14,718 bases of DNA from assembly GCA_031257135.1 (NCBI GenBank), contig JAIRPH010000004.1:1-14718 (forward strand), given 5' to 3'. The stretch comes from Spirochaetaceae bacterium (GTDB lineage Bacteria; Spirochaetota; Spirochaetia; Treponematales; Breznakiellaceae). The position numbers and the translations under genes were made by a program. Shown in pieces: positions 1 to 6,653 of the stretch (position 1 is its first letter; every line of letters begins with the position of its first letter). The notes under the pieces are model-generated. The model was not told where the DNA came from and did no database searches. It saw only the letters and a program-made list of their open reading frames with translations.

Positions 1-18
1 GGTAGTTATTTAGTATAT

Positions 19-47
19 CCGCCGAGGCGGTAAAAGTCAATTTTTTT
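19..47 (+). terminator. Possible terminator-like hairpin of an upstream gene
   Basis: CCGCC at 19-23 and GGCGG at 26-30 form an inverted repeat. It folds as a 4-bp GC stem with a CGAG loop. A run of seven T lies at 41-47, about ten bases after the stem, which is farther than in a classical intrinsic terminator. No upstream gene is visible, so this is only a weak call. Confidence 0.25.
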
Positions 48-64
48 CTTGGAAAGGGGCTTCG

Positions 65-88
65 GACCCCGGATTTTTCCGGAGGGTC
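65..88. other. Imperfect inverted repeat (stem-loop)
   Basis: GACCC-CGG (65-72) pairs with CCG-GA-GGGTC (79-88), with a two-base bulge and an ATTTTT loop. It lies between the first 15-bp direct repeat and the 23-bp array. No T-tract follows, so it is not a standard terminator. Function unknown. Confidence 0.4.
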
Positions 89-134
89 AAGCCCAGTCGA
101 ATATGTCTGACACCGGCAAGTCCCGCCGATTACG

Positions 135-290
135 TCTGCCTCTTACCCCTGCCTAAGCTCTCTCCTAACCCATGCTTAATCTCCCTCCTTAACTATGCTT
201 AAGCTCCCTCCTTAACTATGCTTAAGCTCGCCTCTGACCCCTGCGTTAGAGATGCTCTGACCCATGAGGTAGCTCGCCTCTGACCCCCGG
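135..290. repeat. Degenerate 23-bp tandem repeat array, about 6.8 units
   Basis: Units start at 135, 158, 181, 204, 227 and 250, with a partial unit at 273-290. The units at 181-203 and 204-226 are identical and the others have drifted. A shared core reads roughly CTC-n-CCTC-T-GACCC-n-TG-n-n-TTAG. The period is not a multiple of three and no open frame crosses it, so it is not coding. The array ends 37 bp before the -35 element of the histidine kinase promoter. It could be a minisatellite, a protein-binding array or a transcribed repeat. It lacks the unique spacers of a CRISPR. Confidence 0.85.
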
Positions 291-327
291 AAAGTCAATT
301 TTTTTATACTGACGCGAAGAATCCGCA

Positions 328-356
328 TTGACTGCTATTAGGTTTTTTGGGATAAT
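328..356 (+). promoter_or_regulatory. Sigma70-type promoter of the hybrid kinase gene
   Basis: TTGACT (328-333), a 17-bp spacer, then GATAAT (351-356). The ATG at 362 is five bases beyond the -10 hexamer. Transcription would therefore start at or next to the A of the ATG, giving a leaderless mRNA. A GGGA at 349-352 could serve as a weak ribosome-binding site only if a second promoter lies further upstream. Confidence 0.55.
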
Positions 357-361
357 TGCGT

Positions 362-2431
362 ATGACACAGGAAGAGCGGTTTCCTTACGGCGCGTTTCAT
401 GACGAAGCTGAGCGTATGGAAGCGGGAAGAGGGGATGCCGGCAATTTGGCGTGGGTTATACTGGATGCCGCGCCTTTATCTTGTACGCTTTGGGATTCTG
501 ATTTGCGTCCGATTGACTGCAATGAGGCGGCTCTCAGGCTTTTTGAGGTTTCTTCAAAGGAACAGTATCTCCGGGATTTTCACCAGTATTCGCCGGAATA
601 TCAGGAAGATGGGAGCCTTTCCGAAGAAAAAGGAGGCGAAATTATACGGGAAGCCTTTGAGAAGGGGAACGTCCGGGCTGAATGGCTTCATCGTACCGCT
701 TTGGGAGCGGCTCTTCCTGTGGAGGTGACCATGGTGCGGGTTTATTGGAAGGGCGTCTATTACGCCGCCGCGTACTGCCGGGATTTGCGCCGTTTCAAAG
801 CCTATCTTCAGAAAATGGAGAATACTCAGCAGGCTCTGATTGACGCCCGCAACAAAGCCGAACAGAGCGTGCAGGCGAAAAGCGAGTTTCTTGCCAATAT
901 GAGCCACGAAATCCGCACTCCTATGAACGGGATTATTGGGATGACTAATCTCATGCTTCACGGGGACATTACCGAGAAACAGCGGTTTTATGTCGATACG
1001 ATTGATAAATCGGCGAAGCATCTGCTTAGGCTCATCAACGATATTCTTGATTTTTCCAAAACCGACGCGGGGAAACTGCAATTAGAGCAGGCGGAGTTTT
1101 CGTTTCAGAAGTTTTTGGGGAACCTTGTTGATTCGGTGATATACAATATTAAAGCGAAACAGCTTAGTCTTGTTCTGATAAAAGACCCGGAGGTTCCCGA
1201 AACCTTGATAGGCGATTCACTGCGGCTTACGCAGATTTTGTTTAATCTTTTCAGCAACGCCATTAAGTTTACCCTGCAAGGGGAGATTCGTCTGACAGTC
1301 GGGCTGGACGAGCAATCTGATCCGCCGGAGGATTCCGGGGATGCTTCCGCGGTGCGGCTTCGGTTTTCAGTGGCTGATACGGGGATTGGGCTGACTCCTG
1401 AACAAGTCGATAGGCTTTTTGTGCCTTTTTCTCAGGCGGACTCTTCGATTACCCGGAAATACGGCGGAACCGGTTTGGGGCTGGCGATTTGCCGGAATCT
1501 GGTTGCTCTTATGAACGGCGAGATTTCCTGCAAAAGCGCGCCGGCTCATGGGACGACGTTTACCTTTACCGTATGTTTAGCGAAGGCTTCGGTTCAGAAG
1601 CCGCCTGAGTATTGCCGGGCATCGGGAAAGCGGGTATTTGCGCTTATCGACGAATTGACGGATTTGCCGACTCTGCGTCTGCATCATCAGATTTTAGACT
1701 GCGTTATTACGATATGCCGGGACAGAGCGCATTGGGATGAGGTCATTCCGCTTGATACGGACATAGTGCTGATTTCGTGGACTGACGTGCGGCTTCATAT
1801 TAACCGCATTTTGGAGACGCTGTCTCTGCTCTGGCGGAACCGCCGGCCTCCGGGGGTTTTGGCGGTGATTTCGGACATAGAAGATCAGACTTTTATCGGT
1901 CTTTTAGAGCCGAAATGCTACACTTTGTATAGACCGGTGAGCATACAGGTTTTGTACAGCCGCATCGACGAGTGGCTTAGGGCGGTTCACGCTGAAGCTC
2001 CGCCTGAACTGGTTGAAATCCCGGCTATTCCTGAAATTCCCGAATCAATCAGGGGCGCGCGGGTTCTGCTGGTTGAGGACAACGAGATTAATCAGCTTAT
2101 GGCAAGCGAACTGCTCGCAATGGGAGGCTTTAAAGTCGATGTCGCGGGAAACGGGCTTGAAGCGGTAGAGATGGCGGAGAAGAATCGCTACGATATTATC
2201 CTTATGGACATCCAGATGCCTGAAATGGACGGACTTACGGCAACCCGCATCATCCGGCGGAGCGCGAAAACCGTGCCGATTATCGCGCTGACCGCTCACG
2301 CGCTCTCGGCGGATCGGGAAAAAAGCCTTGAAGCCGGAATGAACGACCATATTACCAAGCCTATTGACAACACCCTGCTCTTCACCGCTCTAGCCCGATG
2401 GGTGCGCCCCATCCCCGAAACCGACCCCTAA
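362..2431 (+). CDS. PAS-type hybrid sensor histidine kinase / response regulator
   Basis: A 689-residue soluble two-component hybrid kinase. Order: a PAS-like sensor (about residues 28-145), a short coiled-coil linker, then HisKA with the H-box SHEIRTPMNG (phospho-acceptor His182). HATPase_c follows with the N-box NLFSNAIKFT, the G1 box DTGIGLT and the G2 box GGTGLGLAI. A degenerate receiver-like stretch comes next (about 420-545, no clear phospho-acceptor Asp). A complete C-terminal receiver ends the protein, with Asp616 in ILMDIQMPEMDG, the acidic pair after LLVE and Lys in TKP. No membrane segment is seen, so the signal is probably cytoplasmic. The next gene downstream is a cyclase homologue, so a shared signalling role is possible but unproven. 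The frame also opens at TTG 356, but ATG 362 fits the GGGA and promoter positions better. Confidence 0.93.
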   Translation: MTQEERFPYGAFHDEAERMEAGRGDAGNLAWVILDAAPLSCTLWDSDLRPIDCNEAALRLFEVSSKEQYLRDFHQYSPEYQEDGSLSEEKGGEIIREAFEKGNVRAEWLHRTALGAALPVEVTMVRVYWKGVYYAAAYCRDLRRFKAYLQKMENTQQALIDARNKAEQSVQAKSEFLANMSHEIRTPMNGIIGMTNLMLHGDITEKQRFYVDTIDKSAKHLLRLINDILDFSKTDAGKLQLEQAEFSFQKFLGNLVDSVIYNIKAKQLSLVLIKDPEVPETLIGDSLRLTQILFNLFSNAIKFTLQGEIRLTVGLDEQSDPPEDSGDASAVRLRFSVADTGIGLTPEQVDRLFVPFSQADSSITRKYGGTGLGLAICRNLVALMNGEISCKSAPAHGTTFTFTVCLAKASVQKPPEYCRASGKRVFALIDELTDLPTLRLHHQILDCVITICRDRAHWDEVIPLDTDIVLISWTDVRLHINRILETLSLLWRNRRPPGVLAVISDIEDQTFIGLLEPKCYTLYRPVSIQVLYSRIDEWLRAVHAEAPPELVEIPAIPEIPESIRGARVLLVEDNEINQLMASELLAMGGFKVDVAGNGLEAVEMAEKNRYDIILMDIQMPEMDGLTATRIIRRSAKTVPIIALTAHALSADREKSLEAGMNDHITKPIDNTLLFTALARWVRPIPETDP

Positions 2432-2474
2432 GCGTTCCGCGCTCCGCCGCGGGGCGGGGAACGCGCCGCGGCGC
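2432..2474. terminator. GC-rich hairpin plus adjacent 12-bp palindrome after the kinase gene
   Basis: GCGTTCC (2432-2438) pairs with GGAACGC (2458-2464). The interior pairs further (2440-2446 with 2450-2456, one G-T pair), giving a long stem with a three-base loop. It begins right after the kinase stop codon. A perfect palindrome GCGCCGCGGCGC (2463-2474) overlaps its end. There is no T-tract, so it is a Rho-independent terminator only in a loose sense. It may instead stabilise the mRNA 3' end or bind a protein. Confidence 0.5.
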
Positions 2475-2516
2475 AATGTCTTGCGGTAAATTTCTCCATA
2501 TTATAGACTAATTGAT

Positions 2517-4163
2517 ATGCGTATTCGTACGAAGATTATCGCGGCGGTTTTACCGGTATTCATCGGCGCGCTTCTTCTAGCGGAGATTGATGGGTATATC
2601 TCCGCCGCCAACGGAATAAGCCGGATAACTCAGCGATTTTTTGATTTTAAGATTAGCGGACTGCGTACTTATATAGACGCTCAATGGGCGGCGATGGCGG
2701 AAGAAGCCTACGCTGAACCTGCCGATATGCAGTCGGCGGTTAAAGAGGCTCTGGAAATTTACGCTCGGAGCATCGTTTTTAGAGATACCGAGCTGATTTT
2801 CGCGGTTGATCCCGGGGGATCGGTTTTCGTTGCGACGGCTCCGCTGGAGCTTCTTCCCGAAGAGGTCGGTCCGCTGATGATCGCGCTTCAAGAGAATGAG
2901 GAACGAATCAGGCTCGGGAGTATAGGCGGGAAAGAACGGCTCTTTCAGGGCTTTTACTGGAGTCCGGGCGGCTGGTACATCCTCGCAACCGAAGAACCCT
3001 ATCAGGACTTGAAGCCGATGATCCTCCGGGGACTCGCCGTAATCGGGGGCGCAGTCCTGCTGATGACGATTATCCTGCTCTTGTTCGCCCGTTTGCTGAC
3101 CAAACCGTTGCGCGCTATCGGGCAAACCATGCTGAACATTATAGCCGGCGGCGATTTATCCTCCAGAGCGGAAGTAACTTATCAAGATGAAACCGGAAGC
3201 CTCGCTCATATCTTCAACCTTATGATGAAAACTTGGGAAAAAACCGCGGGTCTTATGAAACAATACGCCTTCGTTGCAAAAACTTCTCATAAAAAAGAGC
3301 TTCAGATACGGCAAATCTTTCAAAAATACGCTCCCAAAGAGCAAATCGATGAGGTTTTCGGCGCGCCCGGTACGGCTCTTGCCGGAGATAAGCGGGAAAT
3401 TGCGGTTCTCTTCGCGGACATCCGCGGATTTACGGCTGTCGCCGAAAAGACCGCGCCCCAAGAGGCGATTGACGCATTGAACCGCTACTTCTCGCTTCTC
3501 GCGGAAACCGTCAACCGGCGAAACGGCATGATAGATAAATTCATCGGCGAAGCCCTAAGAGCCTTTTGGGGCGCGCCGGTTAAACGCGAAGACGATCCTA
3601 TGCAGGCGGTTCTCGCCGGACTAGACCTGCTGGATACCATAAAAAAATTCAACGACCGCCAGAGAATTAAGGGAAAGCCGGAGTTCAACAGCGGCATAGG
3701 CATAAGCTACGGCTCGGTTATCGTTGGAAATATCGGAAGCGGGCAGAAGATGGAATACACCGTCCTCGGGGATACGGCGAGCCTCGCGGCGCAGTTGGGC
3801 GGGCTTACCGGCGTCTACAAGGAAGCTCTCCTTATTTCGGAATCTCTCTATACGGAAATCAAAAACAAGGAGCCTAAACTGCCGATTCGTCTGCTCGATA
3901 CCGCGGCGGCCGCGGGCAAAGCCGAAGGGGTCAAAGTATACGCGGTGAAACGAGCCGTTTCGGTTCCCGAAGCCAAAGCCTGGGGATACTATCATGAAGG
4001 AATGTCTCTCTATTACCGCCGCTCCTTTGAGGAGGCGGTTCAGCAGTTTCGGAAAGCTCTGGTTATCCTTCATGAAGACCGGTCCGCTGAAATGCTTATT
4101 GCCCGTTCCCTCGCCTACGAGGAACACCCGCCGCCCCCGGAATGGAACGGCGCGGGCGGCTAA
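2517..4163 (+). CDS. Membrane HAMP-type class III adenylate/guanylate cyclase homologue with altered active site
   Basis: A 548-residue protein. A first membrane helix (about 7-24) is followed by an extracytoplasmic sensor segment, probably Cache-like, ending in GGWYILATEEP. A second helix (about 172-192), HAMP (about 193-245) and a class III cyclase homology domain (about 285-465) follow, then a short TPR-like tail (about 486-535). The first metal Asp (Asp301, FADIRGFT) and the base-contact Lys341 are present. The second metal Asp of the usual KFxGD motif is Glu345. In the YTVLGDT region the transition-state Asn and Arg positions are Ser422 and Gln426. The family makes cAMP from ATP at a dimer interface. 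Here catalysis may be weak or lost, leaving a sensor or dimer-partner role. There is no clear Shine-Dalgarno site before the ATG. Confidence 0.88.
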   Translation: MRIRTKIIAAVLPVFIGALLLAEIDGYISAANGISRITQRFFDFKISGLRTYIDAQWAAMAEEAYAEPADMQSAVKEALEIYARSIVFRDTELIFAVDPGGSVFVATAPLELLPEEVGPLMIALQENEERIRLGSIGGKERLFQGFYWSPGGWYILATEEPYQDLKPMILRGLAVIGGAVLLMTIILLLFARLLTKPLRAIGQTMLNIIAGGDLSSRAEVTYQDETGSLAHIFNLMMKTWEKTAGLMKQYAFVAKTSHKKELQIRQIFQKYAPKEQIDEVFGAPGTALAGDKREIAVLFADIRGFTAVAEKTAPQEAIDALNRYFSLLAETVNRRNGMIDKFIGEALRAFWGAPVKREDDPMQAVLAGLDLLDTIKKFNDRQRIKGKPEFNSGIGISYGSVIVGNIGSGQKMEYTVLGDTASLAAQLGGLTGVYKEALLISESLYTEIKNKEPKLPIRLLDTAAAAGKAEGVKVYAVKRAVSVPEAKAWGYYHEGMSLYYRRSFEEAVQQFRKALVILHEDRSAEMLIARSLAYEEHPPPPEWNGAGG

Positions 4164-5038
4164 ATGTTTGCGGTCAGTTCTTCCCGGACTTCTCCGGTTT
4201 CGAGGGAGAGGAGATACTGCCCCCATTTCCCAGCCCAATCCCGCAATTCCTGCACGCCCAAAGGCGATGGGGTTTTGGAATTGGTATGCTCGGCTATTTT
4301 TTTCGCCAAGCTCAGGTACACCTGCGCTTGAGCCGAATCCGGGGCGTTTTCGATAGTTGTTTTTCCTTGCAGTTCGCACTGAGTAACCGTAACCGACCGC
4401 GGGATGTATTCGATTACCTGAGTTTCGGTTTGTTTTACAAAATCGTCGATAATTTCCCGGGCGTAGGGTTTGTTTATCGAGTTAGCGATAACTCCGCCTA
4501 ACAATGCGCCTCCGGAGTTGGAGTATTTCTGAATCCCCTTGAACAGGTTGTTAGCCGCGTAAATAGCCATGAAGTCCGCGGAAGAAACCGTAAATACGTG
4601 TTCAGCGATGCCTTCCCGAATAGGCACGGCGAATCCGCCGCAGACCACGTCTCCCAGCACGTCGTAGATTACAAAGTCCAGGTCCAGCTCTTCAAAGATG
4701 CGCTGTTGCTTGAAGAGGTCTACCGCGGTAATGATCCCCCGCCCCGCGCACCCGACGCCGGGCTGAGGTCCGCCGGCTTCCACGCAGTAAATCCCGTTGA
4801 AGCCGGTATGGATAACCTCATGGGCGTTGACCGATCCTTTTTCCCGCAGAGTATCCAGCACCGTCGGGATATATGCGCCGTTCCGAAGGGTATTGGTAGA
4901 ATCGCTCTTCGGGTCGCATCCGAACTGCATAACCTTATATCCCAGCCGCGACAAGCCTGCGCTCAGATTCGAGGTGGTCGTTGACTTGCCGATCCCGCCT
5001 TTTCCGTAAATCGCAATTTGCTTCATTTTTTTTGCCAT
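4160..5038 (-). CDS. NifH/BchL-family [4Fe-4S] ATPase, orphan NifH-like reductase component
   Basis: 292 residues, the usual length for the nitrogenase Fe-protein family. It has a P-loop YGKGGIGKSTT (about 11-21), a switch region FGCDPKSDST, and the two cluster-binding cysteines at Cys97 (GVGCAGRG) and Cys133 (DVVCGGF). Arg100, the site of ADP-ribosylation in true NifH, is kept. Such homodimers use ATP to pass electrons to a NifDK-like, BchNB-like or CfbD-like partner. No partner gene is in the window. Phrases such as FMAIYAANNLFKGI and KYSNSGGALLGGVI suggest a NifH-like (group IV type) protein rather than a nitrogen-fixing NifH, but this needs a tree. AAGGA six bases before the ATG at 5038 supports the start. 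The stop codon overlaps that of the convergent cyclase gene by four bases. Confidence 0.9.
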   Translation of the reverse strand: MAKKMKQIAIYGKGGIGKSTTTSNLSAGLSRLGYKVMQFGCDPKSDSTNTLRNGAYIPTVLDTLREKGSVNAHEVIHTGFNGIYCVEAGGPQPGVGCAGRGIITAVDLFKQQRIFEELDLDFVIYDVLGDVVCGGFAVPIREGIAEHVFTVSSADFMAIYAANNLFKGIQKYSNSGGALLGGVIANSINKPYAREIIDDFVKQTETQVIEYIPRSVTVTQCELQGKTTIENAPDSAQAQVYLSLAKKIAEHTNSKTPSPLGVQELRDWAGKWGQYLLSLETGEVREELTANI

Positions 5039-5053
5039 ACTGTTTCCTTAAAA

Positions 5054-5070
5054 CCTACTAATTTACTAGG
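5054..5070. promoter_or_regulatory. 17-bp operator-like palindrome at the start of nifH-like transcription
   Basis: CCTA-C-TAA-T-TTA-C-TAGG: seven of the eight base pairs are symmetric, and only the central base and one symmetric C/C pair break it. It directly abuts the -10 hexamer (5071-5076) and covers the predicted transcription start of the minus-strand nifH-like gene, just before its AAGGA site. A repressor bound here would block RNA polymerase. The binding protein is unknown. Confidence 0.6.
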
Positions 5071-5099
5071 AATATAGAAAAAAAAATGATATGTGTCAA
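5071..5099 (-). promoter_or_regulatory. Near-consensus sigma70 promoter of the nifH-like gene
   Basis: Read on the minus strand: TTGACA (5099-5094), a spacer of exactly 17 bp containing a run of nine T, then TATATT (5076-5071). The match to the sigma70 consensus is complete at -35 and five of six at -10. True nif operons commonly use a sigma54 -24/-12 promoter (GG-N10-GC), and I see none here. Confidence 0.75.
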
Positions 5100-5103
5100 G
5101 AGA

Positions 5104-5115
5104 CCGCTCCGGCGG
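5104..5115. terminator. Small GC hairpin after eda
   Basis: CCGC-TCCG-GCGG forms a 4-bp stem with a four-base loop. It sits three bases after the eda stop codon and just upstream of the nifH-like -35 element. No T-tract follows in the direction of eda transcription, so termination is doubtful and eda transcripts may read into the nifH-like gene. Confidence 0.25.
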
Positions 5116-5117
5116 AG

Positions 5118-5813
5118 TTAGGGCTTTTCTAAAGCCGGGCTATGCTGGGTATAGGGTTTCCGTATCTTTACGGCGGTTTCCGCGGCTTTTTCGCAGGTTC
5201 TGCTTATTCGGTCCCAGTCTTTTTCCTGAATGAGCTTTCTCGGCGCGAGCCATGAGCCGCCTACGCCTAGCACGCAGGGATGCTCCAGCCAGCGCGGAAG
5301 GTTTTCCTGAGAAACCCCGCCCAGCGGAATATACTGAATACCAAGATGCGCGTACGGAGCGTTTATGCTGTCAAGATAGCTCAAACCTCCGGCTGGTTCT
5401 GCGGGAAACAGTTTCATTACGTTGCATCCGAGGGAGTAGGCTGACTCAAGTTCCGAAGGGGTCAGGATTCCCGGGGCGAAGTACAGTCCCAGTTCTTTCG
5501 CCGCCGCGACGACTTGGGGGTTCAGTCCCGGGGAGACGCCGAAAGCCGCGTTTCGGTTTTTAACCGCCCGTACCTGCTCCGGGTTAAGGATGGTTCCAAC
5601 TCCGGCGGTTATTTCCGGCGTCTCGGCTTTGATCCGGTCTAAGGCGTCCAAAGCCGCCGGCGTGCGGAGGGTCAGCTCAACCGCGCTGATTCCGCCTCGC
5701 AGTAAAGAGCGAGACAGCGGAACCGCGTCTTCCGCCCGGTCAATCGTCAGAACCGCGATGACCGGAGCCTTTCGTATTGTAGCAATCAATGCTTCTGAAA
5801 ATAGATTTTCCAT
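5118..5813 (-). CDS. eda: 2-dehydro-3-deoxy-phosphogluconate (KDPG) aldolase
   Basis: A 231-residue class I aldolase that splits KDPG into pyruvate and glyceraldehyde 3-phosphate, in the cytoplasm. Members often also act on 4-hydroxy-2-oxoglutarate. Visible are the general base Glu46 in SAVELTLRT, GVGTILNPEQ, and the Schiff-base Lys134 in GCNVMKLFPAE. Phosphate-site glycines follow in IPLGGV and GVGGSW. The frame is open another 42 codons upstream, but that part looks non-native. ATG 5813, with an AGGCGG-like site before it, matches the family's start. The upstream same-strand gene ends 92 bases away, so co-transcription is possible. The KdgF-type gene at 7018 belongs to the same uronate pathway, which suggests KDPG here comes from unsaturated uronates. 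Confidence 0.93.
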   Translation of the reverse strand: MENLFSEALIATIRKAPVIAVLTIDRAEDAVPLSRSLLRGGISAVELTLRTPAALDALDRIKAETPEITAGVGTILNPEQVRAVKNRNAAFGVSPGLNPQVVAAAKELGLYFAPGILTPSELESAYSLGCNVMKLFPAEPAGGLSYLDSINAPYAHLGIQYIPLGGVSQENLPRWLEHPCVLGVGGSWLAPRKLIQEKDWDRISRTCEKAAETAVKIRKPYTQHSPALEKP

Positions 5814-5905
5814 TATATCCGCCTTACGATAGTAACGCCGCGTCCTGAGCCGGTCGGATCGCAGGGGGCTGTATCTCCGCGGCTCGGAATCCTGATGCGA
5901 TTTCT

Positions 5906-6580
5906 TTAACTCACCGCGACGTGCATGATTTCCGACCACGGTCCCAATTCTCCCCGGTTATTCTGCCAGCGGGCGGCCGCGGAAAAAAACGCGCCTTCTC
6001 CTTCCGGCGGCAGGGTTATGACAAAGGGGCTGACGGTCATCAGGCAGGTCTGAGACAGCCGGGCGTAGTCCGTTATTTTTTCCGCTCCCCAAGTGTAATT
6101 CATGAGCGCGCCGTTACAGCCGTAGGGGATAGCTCGGCTGTCCGGGGTAGCCTCGTCCTGAAAGCGGATTTCGACGCGGAAGCCGCCCAATGCCTTGAGG
6201 TTGGTTATCAACGCCCGATCCGCGGGTTTCCCGATAACCGAATGGGTCTTGCCGCGGTTGTGCAGATTCATGGCGGTCCGATCTTCATCGGTTACGGGAT
6301 CAAACTTGAGATACTGCTGAATAAAGGGTCTGACAAATCCCACCGCGGCTTTCCGGGCTTCATTTTTGACTTCAGTGTCAACGCTCGTATGAGGACCCAC
6401 AGTCTTACTGCGGGCGTCCCGCCACTGCGCGTTATAGCTTTGCAGAGCCGCAACCTTATCCGCCGGAATATGCGCCCACCCGCCGCCGGCAGTTTTGGAC
6501 CCCACATATACCGTCAGATTGTTCAGCCATCCGTCGAAATCGGCGTCAGGACCGGGGATAAAATCCTTGTTATGAGCCAT
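5906..6580 (-). CDS. Conserved protein of unknown function, helical N-terminus plus FN3-like C-terminus
   Basis: 224 residues, not assigned to a named family. The N-terminal half (about 1-105) is predicted helical and carries FIPGPDADFDGWLNNLTVYV, a W-x-HIP segment and PVTDEDR. After a linker (KPADRALI) the C-terminal half (about 128-224) looks like a beta-sandwich. It ends in ARWQNNRGELGPWSEI, the pattern of the last strands of a fibronectin type III fold. No signal peptide or membrane segment is seen, so it is probably cytoplasmic. From memory, similar proteins occur in Bacteroidetes and spirochaetes, always as hypotheticals. ATG 6580 is chosen because AAAGGAGA lies five bases upstream; an earlier in-frame start at 6616 lacks one. 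It may share a transcript with eda. Confidence 0.8.
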   Translation of the reverse strand: MAHNKDFIPGPDADFDGWLNNLTVYVGSKTAGGGWAHIPADKVAALQSYNAQWRDARSKTVGPHTSVDTEVKNEARKAAVGFVRPFIQQYLKFDPVTDEDRTAMNLHNRGKTHSVIGKPADRALITNLKALGGFRVEIRFQDEATPDSRAIPYGCNGALMNYTWGAEKITDYARLSQTCLMTVSPFVITLPPEGEGAFFSAAARWQNNRGELGPWSEIMHVAVS

Positions 6581-6615
6581 AGTCTCTCCTTTCGAGTGTG
6601 CCTCGATGATAGTCA

Positions 6616-6644
6616 ACTATATACCTTTCACCGGCGTTTGTCTA
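6616..6644 (-). promoter_or_regulatory. Sigma70-type promoter of the 6580-5906 gene
   Basis: On the minus strand: TAGACA (6644-6639), a 17-bp spacer, TATAGT (6621-6616). This gives a leader of roughly 30 bases with a strong AAAGGAG site. The -35 element lies ten bases from the first unit of the 21-bp array. Confidence 0.6.
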
Positions 6645-6653
6645 CGGTTCTCT

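Larger units (their letters stand above)
33..305. repeat. 15-bp direct repeat pair flanking the tandem array
   Basis: AAAGTCAATTTTTTT occurs identically at 33-47 and at 291-305, 258 bp apart. The second copy starts directly after the last partial unit of the 23-bp array. The flanking bases differ apart from a GG just before the repeat. The pair may be a duplicated flank created with the array, or a shared T-rich element. No transposase lies between the copies. Confidence 0.7.

Noticed and set aside
135..290. CRISPR array or coding repeat
   Set aside because: There are no spacers between the 23-bp units, the units drift, and no reading frame stays open.
356..361. TTG at 356 as the kinase start
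   Set aside because: It lies inside the -10 hexamer and only three bases from GGGA. ATG 362 fits better.
3621..4379. Long minus-strand frame (252 codons) opposite the cyclase gene and NifH end
   Set aside because: It is a shadow of two genes with clear family motifs; its own translation has no recognisable domain and no start signal.
4160..5038. Genuine nitrogenase nifH of a nif operon
   Set aside because: No nifD, nifK or accessory genes flank it, no sigma54 promoter is seen, and sequence phrases look like the NifH-like groups. It is kept as NifH-like only.
5814..5939. 42-codon N-terminal extension of KDPG aldolase
   Set aside because: It overlaps the end of the upstream gene, is Arg-rich and unlike the family. 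ATG 5813 gives the normal 231-residue enzyme.
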